NCBI RefSeq assembly: GCF_001598815.1
Contig: NZ_BCZQ01000004.1
Span: 186,001-250,000 of the forward strand
DNA length: 64,000 bases
Direction: 5' to 3'
From: Sphingopyxis terrae subsp. terrae NBRC 15098
GTDB lineage: Bacteria; Pseudomonadota; Alphaproteobacteria; Sphingomonadales; Sphingomonadaceae
Shown here in pieces: positions 56,401 through 63,689 of the stretch (its first letter is position 1; every line of letters begins with the position of its first letter). Under the pieces are notes generated by a model, which saw nothing but the letters and a program-made list of their open reading frames with translations, made no database searches and had not been told where the DNA came from. Made by a program: the position numbers and the translations under genes.

Positions 56401-56657
56401 ATATCGATGCATTGCGCGCCGCAACGATCATGCCGGCCACGGCGCTCGGCTATGCAAAGGACGTCGGCTCGCTCGAGGCCGGCAAGCTCGCTGACCTGCT
56501 GATTCTCGATGCCGATCCGACCGAAAATATCCGCAACACCGAACGGATCCACCGCGTGATGCTCGGCGGACGGCTCTACGACCCGATGACGCTCAACGAA
56601 GCCGAAACCGGCAATCGCAAGCGCGATCCCTATTGGTGGGAGGCCGACCGACCCTGA
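53421..56657 (+). CDS. Secreted TolB-type propeller fused to amidohydrolase
   Basis: This is a 1078-residue protein with a signal peptide ending near TSVFA-QQA. Residues about 50-640 contain at least eight PD40/TolB-like strands with SPDGKRIAF and SPDGKLIAF blades. Residues about 680-1040 form an amidohydrolase, with the HxH motif in VDAHAHGPHGDD and downstream SIGAHGQQAGVG and KLADLLILDAD. It probably hydrolyses a cyclic or peptide-like substrate in the periplasm. ATG 53421 is preferred to the longer frame, supported by AGGGGA upstream. Confidence 0.88.
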   Translation: MARIALALAATLACSTSVFAQQAAAPAADAKPEKWDVNAPPGMVTHKVPIAVDEGSWMNIDVAPDGKTIAFDLLGDIYTMPIAGGTPTRIAEGLAYEHQARFSPDGKRIAFVSDRGGGDNIWIMNRDGSDKRQLSKEDFRLLNQPSWSPDGEFIVAKKHFTTGRSLGTGEVWLYHVSGGAGVPLVKRPNERHQKELGEPIFAPDGKHVYYTRNVTPGPIFEYAQDSNTDLFHIERYNLDTGEVDTAASGDGGAVRPTPSPDGKKLAFVRREGAQSKLYVKDLTSGAEKKVYDALDQDVQETWAVTGVYPNMAWTPDSGEILFWAGGKLRRVAAGGGDARIIPFQIDDDRVIIDATHPAVEVAPDSFQTQMPRWAEVSPDGRQVVFETLGKLWVKPATGGTARRLTADKSAAFELWPSWSSDGKQIVFVRWTDAGLGEIHTIAGSGGASRKVTSVPGHYAEPRFSPDGKLIAFERRSGGGLTSQRWGDDPGIYRVAATGGAPVRITDNGAKPQFGTDSDRIFMVASGDGKNQLVSTDLNGQDKRVHASGDLVSDYEISPDGRTLAFRENYDAYVTPLMPGGQDVSLSTKSGALPVTRISGSGADYMHWSDGGRRLHWTRGATLFSADLGAMFADAPGDDRAVKFTPPTEGVSLSMTQAAAKHKGIVVITGAKIVTMAAKDGGIIDNGAIVIDGDRIVSVGPAGAVTVPAGAVTVDATSKTIVPGFVDAHAHGPHGDDELVPQQNWSEMVNLAMGTTTSHNPSSRASEIFVSSEMQRAGLILAPRIFSTGEIIYGAKAAGIYAEIDGYEDALAHVRRLKAQGAHSVKNYNQPRREQRQMVVKAAQAENMAVVPEGGSLYTMDLTLIQDGNTTVEHNIPLHTFYKDLVQLWGQTKTDYTPTLVVTYGGPAGDPYWRAHTNVWEQPILARHIPPAILAADNKRRVIAPESDYVDDDSAREAGKIAAVGRNVSIGAHGQQAGVGAHWEIWSFVRGGWSNIDALRAATIMPATALGYAKDVGSLEAGKLADLLILDADPTENIRNTERIHRVMLGGRLYDPMTLNEAETGNRKRDPYWWEADRP

Positions 56658-56748
56658 TGCACCGGTGAAAAATGGCGGCGGGACGCAATTTTGTGACGAA
56701 GGGGTTGCAACATATGCTGACCGCCGCTAGGGGCAACCGCCTCAGCGA

Positions 56749-56838
56749 GGAGAGTTGGCTGAGTGGTCGAAAGCGTCGCACTCGAAATGCGAAGTGCCGG
56801 CAACGGTACCGAGGGTTCGAATCCCTCACTCTCCTCCA
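56749..56838 (+). tRNA. tRNA-Ser(CGA)
   Basis: This is a 90-nt class II tRNA with acceptor GGAGAGT/ACTCTCC, discriminator T and encoded CCA. Anticodon stem TCGCA/TGCGA encloses loop CTCGAAA, giving CGA. A variable arm (GTGCCGGCAACGGTACC) is present. It differs from tRNA-Ser(UGA) at 35079 by anticodon and stem sequences. Confidence 0.95.
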
Positions 56839-56892
56839 TTTTTCCCCATGTTTCGACCCGTGGCGCGGCCCGTCGCCCGACTGGGGAATGGA

Positions 56893-56919
56893 CTTGAATC
56901 CCCCGCGGATCGTCATAAG
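56893..56919 (+). promoter_or_regulatory. RpoH-like (sigma-32-type) promoter candidate for hspQ
   Basis: CTTGAA (56893-56898) and CATAAG (56914-56919) lie 15 nt apart, close to the heat-shock pattern CTTG-N17-CyTATnT of alphaproteobacteria. The start codon of hspQ is only 9 nt after the -10, so a near-leaderless transcript would result. Confidence 0.4.
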
Positions 56920-56927
56920 TTAACGAC

Positions 56928-57311
56928 ATGACGATCAAGAATACTTCCCTGCCCGATACGCCCTCCGCCGCAATTTCCGCGCCGCTGATCGAACGCGCGC
57001 GCTTTGCGCCGGGCGATATCGTGCGGCACCGGATGTTCGATTTTCGCGGCGTCGTGTTCGACGTCGATCCGGTCTTCGCGAACAGTGAGGAATGGTATCA
57101 GGCGATCCCCGAGGCGATCCGCCCGGCCAAGGAACAGCCCTATTACCACCTGCTCGCCGAAAGCGAGGACAGCGCCTATATCGCCTATGTCAGCCAGCAG
57201 AATCTGGTGGCCGACGGCGACGAAGGGCCGGTCGATCACCCGCAGGTCGAGGCGATGTTCGACGGGCTCGATCGCGGTCGCTACCGCGTGCGCTCGATCC
57301 ACCGCCACTGA
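56928..57311 (+). CDS. hspQ: Heat-shock protein HspQ
   Basis: This is a 127-residue cytoplasmic protein. The core FAPGDIVRHRMFDFRGVVFDVDP and QPYYHLLAESEDSAYIAYVSQQNLV match HspQ/YccV, which binds hemimethylated DNA and acts as a specificity factor for the Lon protease. An N-terminal extension of about 20 residues precedes the domain. No ribosome site precedes ATG 56928, consistent with the near-leaderless promoter noted upstream. The gene is convergent with the ABC permease. Confidence 0.92.
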   Translation: MTIKNTSLPDTPSAAISAPLIERARFAPGDIVRHRMFDFRGVVFDVDPVFANSEEWYQAIPEAIRPAKEQPYYHLLAESEDSAYIAYVSQQNLVADGDEGPVDHPQVEAMFDGLDRGRYRVRSIHRH

Positions 57312-57315
57312 CCTG

Positions 57316-57335
57316 ACCGGCCCTCGCGGGTCGGT
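57316..57335. terminator. Short hairpin between convergent hspQ and ABC permease
   Basis: ACCGGCCC and GGGTCGGT pair over 8 bp (one G-T wobble) around a TCGC loop, 5 nt after the hspQ stop. No T-tract follows on either side, so it is at most a weak bidirectional terminator. Confidence 0.35.
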
Positions 57336-57344
57336 GCGGACTCT

Positions 57345-58229
57345 TCAGGCCTTGAGCTTCCAGCCTGACGCCAGAAGACGATAGGTGATGACGCCCAACA
57401 GCGCATTTACGCCGATCAGGAACAGCGCTGCGGTCACGACCGGATTGGCAATCGTCGAATCGACCGTGCCGATGAAGCCGTACCGGAACCCCATGATCGC
57501 ATAATAGACGGGGTTGCCGTGCGCGACCGACTGGAACCAGGGGGCGAGCTTGTCGACAGAGTAGAACGTCCCGGACAGCAGCGCGAGGGGCGTGACGACG
57601 AAGTTGGTGACCGCGGCGGCGTGATCGAATTTTTCGGCCCACACCGAGGTCAGCAGCCCGAGGAAGCCCAGCATCATCGCCCCGAGGACGCCGAACAGCG
57701 CGACCGCCCATGGATGCTGCGGGGCGACGTGGACGCCGGGCCAGAACAGCATGGCGGCCCAGAGCGCGATACCGACGAGGATCGCGCGCGTCACCGCGGC
57801 GCCGACAAGTGCGATAATCAGCTCGCCCACGGCGAGTGGCGGCATCAGATAATCGACGATGGTGCCCTGTATCTTGCCGACGAGGAGCGAGAAGCTCGAA
57901 TTGGCGAAGCTGTTCTGCAGCATCGCCATCATGATCAGGCCGGGGGCAATGAAGTCGGCAAAGGGAACGCCGATGACGCGGCGACCCGCACCGCCCAGCG
58001 CGACGGTGAAAATGACGAGGAAAAGGAGTGTCGTGACCGCCGGAGCCCAGATAGTTTGGAGCTGCACCTTGAAAAAGCGCCGCACCTCCTTGACATATAG
58101 CGCCTGCATCCCCGGAACATTGAGTGTCCGGATATGCGGGACACCGGGTTCCGCGAAATGCGGCGCGGCACGGAAATCGCCTGAGCCTGTGCCCGACTCC
58201 GGGCGCGAAATTTGGGGCTGGTCGTTCAT
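57345..58229 (-). CDS. ABC-2 type transporter permease
   Basis: This is a 294-residue membrane protein from ATG 58229 (MNDQPQISRPESG). Six or more hydrophobic helices follow a 60-residue soluble N-terminus (about 61-285). GVPFADFIAPGLIMMAML and GTFYSVDKLAPWFQSVAHGNPVYY are ABC-2 family signatures, as in lipid or polysaccharide exporters. The matching ATPase is not in this window. The longer frame to 58733 is antisense to gcrA. It is divergent from gcrA. Confidence 0.88.
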   Translation of the reverse strand: MNDQPQISRPESGTGSGDFRAAPHFAEPGVPHIRTLNVPGMQALYVKEVRRFFKVQLQTIWAPAVTTLLFLVIFTVALGGAGRRVIGVPFADFIAPGLIMMAMLQNSFANSSFSLLVGKIQGTIVDYLMPPLAVGELIIALVGAAVTRAILVGIALWAAMLFWPGVHVAPQHPWAVALFGVLGAMMLGFLGLLTSVWAEKFDHAAAVTNFVVTPLALLSGTFYSVDKLAPWFQSVAHGNPVYYAIMGFRYGFIGTVDSTIANPVVTAALFLIGVNALLGVITYRLLASGWKLKA

Positions 58230-58338
58230 GGCGTTCTCGCCTATCGCCTCCCCGATCTTACCGCAAGCTGGGCTGTGACTGCGCGCGTCCTTTTCGGGAA
58301 TGCGATCCGCCCGCGGCGTGGAATGATGAGGAATAAAG

Positions 58339-59034
58339 ATGTCATGGACTGATGAGCGCATCGAACAGTTGCGCAACATGTGGGAAAAGGGCCTGACCGC
58401 CAGCCAGATCGCCGACGAGCTCGGCGGGGTCAGCCGCAATGCCGTCATCGGCAAGGCGCACCGTCTGGGGCTGAAATCGCGCCCGTCGCCGGTCAAGGCC
58501 ACCGACAAGCCGGTAAAGGCGCCCGCGCCCAAGGCGGCGGCGCCCGCTGCACCCAAGCCGGCGGCCGCGCCTGCTGCACCCCGTGCTGCCGCACCGGCGG
58601 CTCCGCGTCCGGCAGCCGCACCGCCCAAGGCCGAACCGAAGCCGGTTGCCGCCGATGCCTCGGCCCCGGAAACCGACGCGCCATCCAAGCCTGATGCGCC
58701 GCGCATCGTCTCGATCGGCCCGGGAGGCTTCATTCGTCAGGGACCCGGCGACCAGCAGGCTCCGATTCCGCCGGCGCCGCCGCGCCGCCTTGTGCCCGCA
58801 AAGCCGAGCCCCGAGATCGCCGACAAGACCAGCCTGCTCGATCTCAACGATCGTATCTGCCGCTGGCCGATGGGCCATCCGGGCGAGCCCGATTTCCATT
58901 TCTGCGGTGAGGCGGTGAACCCCGGCTTCCCTTATTGCGTCGAACATTGCGGACGCGCCTATCAGGCGCAACTGCCGCGCGGGACGCGCCGCCCGCCGCC
59001 GCCGCCGCCCTTCGGGGGGCCGCGCGTCCGGTGA
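58339..59034 (+). CDS. gcrA: GcrA cell-cycle regulator
   Basis: The product is 231 residues. The N-terminal GcrA domain (MSWTDERIEQLRNMWEKGLT, SRNAVIGKAHRLGLKSR) binds DNA together with sigma-70 RNA polymerase at methylated GANTC sites. A long Ala/Pro-rich linker (about 55-125) is followed by a conserved C-terminal part (CRWPMGHPGEPDFHFCGE, FPYCVEHCGRAYQ) with cysteines. GcrA controls the alphaproteobacterial cell cycle with CcrM. The stop overlaps the next gene's GTG. Confidence 0.95.
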   Translation: MSWTDERIEQLRNMWEKGLTASQIADELGGVSRNAVIGKAHRLGLKSRPSPVKATDKPVKAPAPKAAAPAAPKPAAAPAAPRAAAPAAPRPAAAPPKAEPKPVAADASAPETDAPSKPDAPRIVSIGPGGFIRQGPGDQQAPIPPAPPRRLVPAKPSPEIADKTSLLDLNDRICRWPMGHPGEPDFHFCGEAVNPGFPYCVEHCGRAYQAQLPRGTRRPPPPPPFGGPRVR

Positions 59035-59429
59035 GGCCGTTCGGACAGGATTTCGAATTCGCGCGCTTCATGGGGTTCGAAATGGTCGAACGCGGCGATG
59101 GTCGATGCCGGATGGCGATCGACATCGACCGCGCGCGGCACTTCAATCCGCAGGGCGTTGCGCATGGCGGCGTCGCCTATTCGCTCGCCGATACGGCAAT
59201 GGGCGGCGCGCTGACCAGCCAGATGCCCGACAGCAAATGGTGCGCGACGCTCGAAATCAAATTCAACTATCATGTCGGCGTGCGCGAAGGCCGGCTGATC
59301 TGCGATGCGACCGTTCTGCATCAGGGCAAACGCATCGCCAATATCGATGCGCGTCTTTATCAGGACGACCGGCTCGTCGCGAGCGCGAACGGCAATTTCG
59401 CGATCTTCGACGCGCCGCTCGGCCGATAG
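59031..59429 (+). CDS. PaaI-type hotdog thioesterase
   Basis: This is a 132-residue hotdog protein starting with GTG inside the gcrA stop (GTGA), so it is coupled to gcrA. RARHFNPQGVAHGGVAYSLADTAMG contains the HGGxxxxLxD motif of PaaI acyl-CoA thioesterases. ATLEIKFNYHVGVREG is the central strand. It hydrolyses acyl- or phenylacetyl-CoA. Its gene ends at a strong bidirectional terminator. The longer upstream frame overlaps gcrA and is not used. Confidence 0.9.
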   Translation: MRPFGQDFEFARFMGFEMVERGDGRCRMAIDIDRARHFNPQGVAHGGVAYSLADTAMGGALTSQMPDSKWCATLEIKFNYHVGVREGRLICDATVLHQGKRIANIDARLYQDDRLVASANGNFAIFDAPLGR

Positions 59430-59440
59430 ACTGACATACG

Positions 59441-59473
59441 AAAAGGCGCCGGATCGCTCCGGCGCCTTTCCTT
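59441..59473. terminator. Strong bidirectional intrinsic terminator
   Basis: A perfect 12-bp stem (AAAGGCGCCGGA/TCCGGCGCCTTT, 59442-59469) around a TCGC loop is followed by TCCTTCATTT on the plus strand, and by TTTTCGTATG on the minus strand. It serves the thioesterase and the convergent outer-membrane protein gene. Confidence 0.85.
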
Positions 59474-59486
59474 CATTTCCAACCTG

Positions 59487-60332
59487 TTAGAAACGGAAGC
59501 TCAACGTTCCGCGAACGCTGTGCGTCCGGAAATGCGGATCGCTGCGCTGGATATTGGTGCCGCCGCCGTTGAGGAGGAACGGGTTGGTTGCGGGGGCGCT
59601 GCCCGCGCCGACGTTCACCACATAATCATCGTCCTTGACGTCGGTGTAGAGATATTCGAGCCCGACCGCGATGTTGTTCGTGACCATCACCTCGGCCCCG
59701 CCGCCGGCGGCATAGCCCCAGGCGTTGGTTTTGCCATTGTCGGCAAAGCTGTTCGCCGTATTGGTCGTCGAAAAGCGGTTGTCGAGCCGCGCATAGGCGG
59801 GGCCGCCGGTGACATAGAAGAGCGCGCCACCGCCGGGCGTGTAACCGGCGCGCAGGCGGGCGCTGGCCTGCCAATCGGCTTCGCGGCTCATCGTATAGCT
59901 CGCGGGGGTGGTCGAAAAGCCGCTGACGCTATCGCGGGCGACGCTGTGACCACCCTCGATCAAAGCCCCGACGACGAAATTGCCCATACGCTTGTCGAGG
60001 CCGACGCGACCGAAGAATTCGGGTCCGTCCTTGTCGTTGCGGCAGCCGCCGTTCGCGGTGCCTGTCGCGGCGCCGTTGCAGAAACCAGGCGAGAAGGCGT
60101 CGGCGCCGGTCGAGGTCGTGACCTGATCGCCGTAGGTGCCGTCGCGATCGGTATCGAAGACGAGCGTTTCGCCGCGATCGCTGCCCTGCAGCGTCGCGCC
60201 GCCGCCGACCGAGACATAGGGGCCGTTGAAATCCTGCGACCTGTCGCGCGCGGTGGATCCGCTGTCCTGGGCCATGGCCGGGAAAGCCAGCATCGTCGCC
60301 GCCGAAGCGACGAGGAGAGAGGCGAGTTTCAT
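59487..60332 (-). CDS. Outer-membrane beta-barrel protein (opacity/Omp25-like)
   Basis: This is a 281-residue protein from ATG 60332, with GGAGAAA upstream and a signal peptide ending near FPAMA-QDS. The chain has alternating short beta strands (FNGPYVSVGGGATLQG, WQASARLRAGYTPGGGALFYVTGG, NIAVGLEYLYTDVKDDDY) and ends in RGTLSFRF, a terminal Phe typical of barrel outer-membrane proteins. It resembles OmpA-like/Omp25-type porin family members of alphaproteobacteria. One Cys pair (Cys84, Cys97) lies in a loop. A palindrome precedes its ribosome site. Confidence 0.85.
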   Translation of the reverse strand: MKLASLLVASAATMLAFPAMAQDSGSTARDRSQDFNGPYVSVGGGATLQGSDRGETLVFDTDRDGTYGDQVTTSTGADAFSPGFCNGAATGTANGGCRNDKDGPEFFGRVGLDKRMGNFVVGALIEGGHSVARDSVSGFSTTPASYTMSREADWQASARLRAGYTPGGGALFYVTGGPAYARLDNRFSTTNTANSFADNGKTNAWGYAAGGGAEVMVTNNIAVGLEYLYTDVKDDDYVVNVGAGSAPATNPFLLNGGGTNIQRSDPHFRTHSVRGTLSFRF

Positions 60333-60352
60333 ATATTTTCTCCACTTTTTGA

Positions 60353-60368
60353 GTGACTTTGCAGTCAC
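60353..60368 (-). promoter_or_regulatory. Palindrome upstream of the outer-membrane protein gene
   Basis: GTGACT-TTGC-AGTCAC is a perfect 6-bp inverted repeat with a 4-nt spacer, ending 21 nt before the start codon at 60332. It could be an operator or a 5'-UTR hairpin; no regulator is identified. Confidence 0.4.
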
Positions 60369-60514
60369 CCGATCAACCCGCCGGCTTTCGGCGAAGTTCC
60401 TGCCTGTGCTGAAAACGGGATGAGCCGAGCGGCAGGAAATCGGTCCGCGCCGCGCCCTGGATCGCCCGAAAACCGCGCTTGCCAGCGCCCTTCCCAGCCC
60501 CCTATAGCAAGGCC

Positions 60515-62494
60515 ATGAGTCACGATTTGTTCGACAGCTCCGCCCCCGCGACCGAAAGCTACAATGCCTCGCAGATCGAGGTGCTGGAAGGGCTCGAACC
60601 CGTCCGCCGCCGTCCCGGCATGTACATCGGCGGCACCGACGAGCGGGCGCTGCATCACCTTGCGGCCGAAGTCATTGACAACAGCATGGACGAAGCCGTC
60701 GCGGGCCACGCGACGCGGATCGAGATCACACTCGACGTCGGCAACCGGTTGACCGTGGTCGACAATGGCCGCGGCATGCCAGTCGATCCGCACCCGAAAT
60801 TTCCGGGGAAATCGGCGCTCGAAGTCATATTGACGATGCTCCATTCGGGCGGGAAGTTCGAGGGCAAGGCCTATGCGACCTCGGGCGGCCTGCACGGCGT
60901 CGGGGTCAGCGTCGTCAACGCGCTATCGATCGAAACCATCATCGAAGTTGCACGCTCCAAGCAATTGTATAGACAGTCTTTTTCGCAAGGCCTGCCCTTG
61001 GGCGCGCTCGAGGAACTGGGGCCGACGCCGAACCGCCGCGGTACCAGCGTGACCTTCGTGCCCGATCCCGCGATCTTCGGCGAACATGGCCGGTTCAAGC
61101 CGCAGCGGCTCTATCGCATGGCGCGGTCGAAGGCCTATCTTTTCGCCGGGGTCGAAATCCGCTGGAAATGCGCGCCCGAACTGATTGGCGACGACACGCC
61201 CGCAGAGGCGGTGTTCCAGTTTCCGGGCGGACTCGCCGACCATCTGAAGGAACAGATCGGCACACGCGAGTGCGCCACTGCCGAACCTTTCGTGGGGCGG
61301 CAGGAGTTCCCCGACGAACAGGGACGCGCCGAATGGGCGATCGCCTGGCCGCTGTGGTCGGATGGCAGCTATAGCTGGTATTGCAACACCATTCCCACCC
61401 CCGCAGGCGGCACGCACGAAGCCGGGCTGCGCGCTGCACTGACCAAGGGGCTGCGCGCCTTTGGCGAGTTGATCGGGCAGAAAAAGGCGGCACAGATCAC
61501 CGCCGAAGATGTCTTCAACGGCGGCGAGATGATGCTGTCGGTCTTCATTCGCGACCCCCAGTTCCAGAGCCAGACCAAGGATCGGCTGTCGAGCCCGGAG
61601 GCCGCGCGCCTCACCGAAAATGCCGTGCGCGACCATTTCGACCATTTCCTCTCGGACAATATGGATCGTGGCCGCGCGCTCCTCGGGCTGATCCTCGAAC
61701 GGATGGACGAGCGGCTCAAGCGCAAGGCCGAACGCGAGGTCAAGCGCAAGACGGCGACCAGCGCGCGCAAGCTGCGCCTGCCCGGCAAGCTGACAGATTG
61801 TTCGAACAACGGCCCGGAAGGCACGGAATTATTTATCGTTGAGGGCGACAGCGCCGGCGGCAGTGCCAAACAGGCGCGTGATCGCAAGACGCAGGCGATC
61901 CTGCCCATTCGCGGCAAGATATTGAATGTCGCCAGCGCCAGCGCGGACAAGATCCGCGCCAATCAGGAAATCGCCGATCTTGCGCTCGCGCTCGGCTGCG
62001 GGATGCGCAAGGATTGCGATGCCGACCGCCTGCGCTACGACAAGATCATCATCATGACCGATGCCGACGTCGACGGCGCGCATATCGCGACGCTGCTGAT
62101 GACCTTTTTCTTCCAGGAAATGCCCGACATCGTCCGCACCGGCCATGTCTATCTGGCGCAGCCCCCGCTTTACCGCATCACCGCGGGAGCAACGTCGGCC
62201 TATGCGCGCGACGACGCCCACCGTGCCGAACTCGAAGCGACCCTGTTCAAGGGCAAACGCGTGGAGGTCGGACGCTTCAAGGGGCTGGGCGAGATGAATC
62301 CCAACCAGCTCAAGGAAACGACGATGGACCCGGCGACGCGGTCGTTGCTCAAGGTCACGCTGCCGCAGGAGTATGAGGAGCGGCAGATCGTCAAGGATCT
62401 GGTCGACCGGCTGATGGGCAAGCATCCCGAGCATCGATTCCAGTTCATTCAGGCCAATGCCGCGACACTGGACGAGGCGGCGATCGACGCCTGA
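60515..62494 (+). CDS. parE: DNA topoisomerase IV subunit B
   Basis: The product is 659 residues. The GHKL ATPase domain has EVIDNSMDEA, DNGRGMPVDPH and GGLHGVGVSVVNALS. The TOPRIM part has EGDSAGGSAKQARDRKTQ, with DADVDGAHIATLLMTFF holding the Mg2+ aspartates, and PPLYRI. It is the ATPase subunit of topoisomerase IV, which separates daughter chromosomes. Start ATG 60515 (MSHDLFDSSA) is preferred to the upstream start at 60479. No terminator is seen before the sigma-factor gene 82 bp on. Confidence 0.95.
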   Translation: MSHDLFDSSAPATESYNASQIEVLEGLEPVRRRPGMYIGGTDERALHHLAAEVIDNSMDEAVAGHATRIEITLDVGNRLTVVDNGRGMPVDPHPKFPGKSALEVILTMLHSGGKFEGKAYATSGGLHGVGVSVVNALSIETIIEVARSKQLYRQSFSQGLPLGALEELGPTPNRRGTSVTFVPDPAIFGEHGRFKPQRLYRMARSKAYLFAGVEIRWKCAPELIGDDTPAEAVFQFPGGLADHLKEQIGTRECATAEPFVGRQEFPDEQGRAEWAIAWPLWSDGSYSWYCNTIPTPAGGTHEAGLRAALTKGLRAFGELIGQKKAAQITAEDVFNGGEMMLSVFIRDPQFQSQTKDRLSSPEAARLTENAVRDHFDHFLSDNMDRGRALLGLILERMDERLKRKAEREVKRKTATSARKLRLPGKLTDCSNNGPEGTELFIVEGDSAGGSAKQARDRKTQAILPIRGKILNVASASADKIRANQEIADLALALGCGMRKDCDADRLRYDKIIIMTDADVDGAHIATLLMTFFFQEMPDIVRTGHVYLAQPPLYRITAGATSAYARDDAHRAELEATLFKGKRVEVGRFKGLGEMNPNQLKETTMDPATRSLLKVTLPQEYEERQIVKDLVDRLMGKHPEHRFQFIQANAATLDEAAIDA

Positions 62495-62576
62495 AGCGAA
62501 TTTTTCGCCTCCCCTGTCAGAAACACGCGCCGCCGGCGACTAACCGGATATTGGCACGGGCTTTTGGGAGATCGGG

Positions 62577-63098
62577 GTGACCGGAAAGGCGCAAGACAGG
62601 CTGTTCGAAGAGGCGATCGACCGCTTCGGCGGCGCTATCGCCCGCATGGCACGCGGCTATGAAGCCGATCCCGAACTGCAACGCGACCTTCTCCAGGAGT
62701 TGCAGGTCGCGCTTTGGCAGAGCTTCGCCCGCTTCGATGCCCGCTGCGCGATGAGCACCTGGGTCTGGCGCGTGGTGCATAATCGCGCCGCCTCGCACGT
62801 CGCCCAAGCCCGCAAGCGTCGGCGGCCGTGGGTCGATATCGAGGATCTGGCGCTTGCCGATGAAGCCCCCTCGCCCGCCGAGCGCGCCGAGACCGATCAG
62901 GCGCTCGCCTTGATGCTGGCGATCATCGACCGGCTCGGACCGCCCGACCGGCAGATATTGCTCCTTTATCTTGAGGGGATGCCAGCGGCCGAAATCGCCG
63001 ACGTCACGGGCGTGTCGTCCGAGACCGTCGCGACCAAGGTCCATCGCTTCAAATCCATGCTCACGCGCCGTTTCGCCGGCCTGGGAGATGCAACATGA
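62577..63098 (+). CDS. ECF-family RNA polymerase sigma factor
   Basis: This is a 173-residue sigma factor with a GTG start. Region 2 is visible in LQRDLLQELQVALWQSFARFD and STWVWRVVHNRAAS, and region 4 in LGPPDRQILLLYLEGMPAAEIADVTGVSSETVATKVHRFKSML. The partner gene overlaps its stop by 4 nt (ATGA) and is a membrane protein, a common arrangement for an anti-sigma factor. The stimulus is unknown. It differs from the FecI-type factor at 39526. Confidence 0.88.
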   Translation: MTGKAQDRLFEEAIDRFGGAIARMARGYEADPELQRDLLQELQVALWQSFARFDARCAMSTWVWRVVHNRAASHVAQARKRRRPWVDIEDLALADEAPSPAERAETDQALALMLAIIDRLGPPDRQILLLYLEGMPAAEIADVTGVSSETVATKVHRFKSMLTRRFAGLGDAT

Positions 63099-63688
63099 CC
63101 GATTTTTCCGACGACATGACCCTGCACGGCCTATGGCAAAGCGATACGGCCGCGTTCGAACCGATGCCGGTCGAGGAAGTCAGGCGCCGCGCGTCGCGGC
63201 TCGGCGACATCGTCGCCCGGCGAAATCGCCGCGAATATATGGCCGCCGCCATCGTGATTGCGGGTTTTGCCGTCTATGCCGTGGTCCTTCCCGGCCTGCT
63301 GTTCAAGCTGGGCAGTCTGCTCGTGATTGCCGGGACACTGTTCGTCAGCTGGCAGCTAACCCGCCGAACCTCGCGTCCCGATCCGGCGGCCGAAGCCGCG
63401 GACATCCGGTCCTATTACCGCGCGCGCCTCGTTCGTGAAGAGCATATGCTGTCGCGCGTCGGGCGCTGGTATCTCGCGCCGCTGCTACCGGGTCTGCTGC
63501 TCTTCATGACCGCGCAGGCGCTGGGTGGCCGGTATGGCGCGCTCGGTGGCACAGCGCTGATCGGTGGGCCGCTGCTGCTTTTCGGGGCCATCTGGCTCCT
63601 CAACCGGCGCGGCGCCGCGCTGCTGCGGCGCCAGATAGCGCGGATCGATCGCGATCCGCCTGCCCCTGCCGCCGAACAAGGAGAATGA
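63095..63688 (+). CDS. Putative membrane anti-sigma factor
   Basis: This is a 197-residue protein coupled to the sigma gene by ATGA. A soluble N-terminus of about 47 residues (MTDFSDDMTLHGLWQSD) precedes four predicted helices at about 48-68, 69-87, 127-146 and 149-168. No zinc-binding HxxxCxxC is seen, so it is not of the ZAS type. The pairing with the sigma factor is the only evidence for function. It ends 1 nt before the ATG of the next gene. Confidence 0.65.
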   Translation: MTDFSDDMTLHGLWQSDTAAFEPMPVEEVRRRASRLGDIVARRNRREYMAAAIVIAGFAVYAVVLPGLLFKLGSLLVIAGTLFVSWQLTRRTSRPDPAAEAADIRSYYRARLVREEHMLSRVGRWYLAPLLPGLLLFMTAQALGGRYGALGGTALIGGPLLLFGAIWLLNRRGAALLRRQIARIDRDPPAPAAEQGE

Positions 63689-63689
63689 T

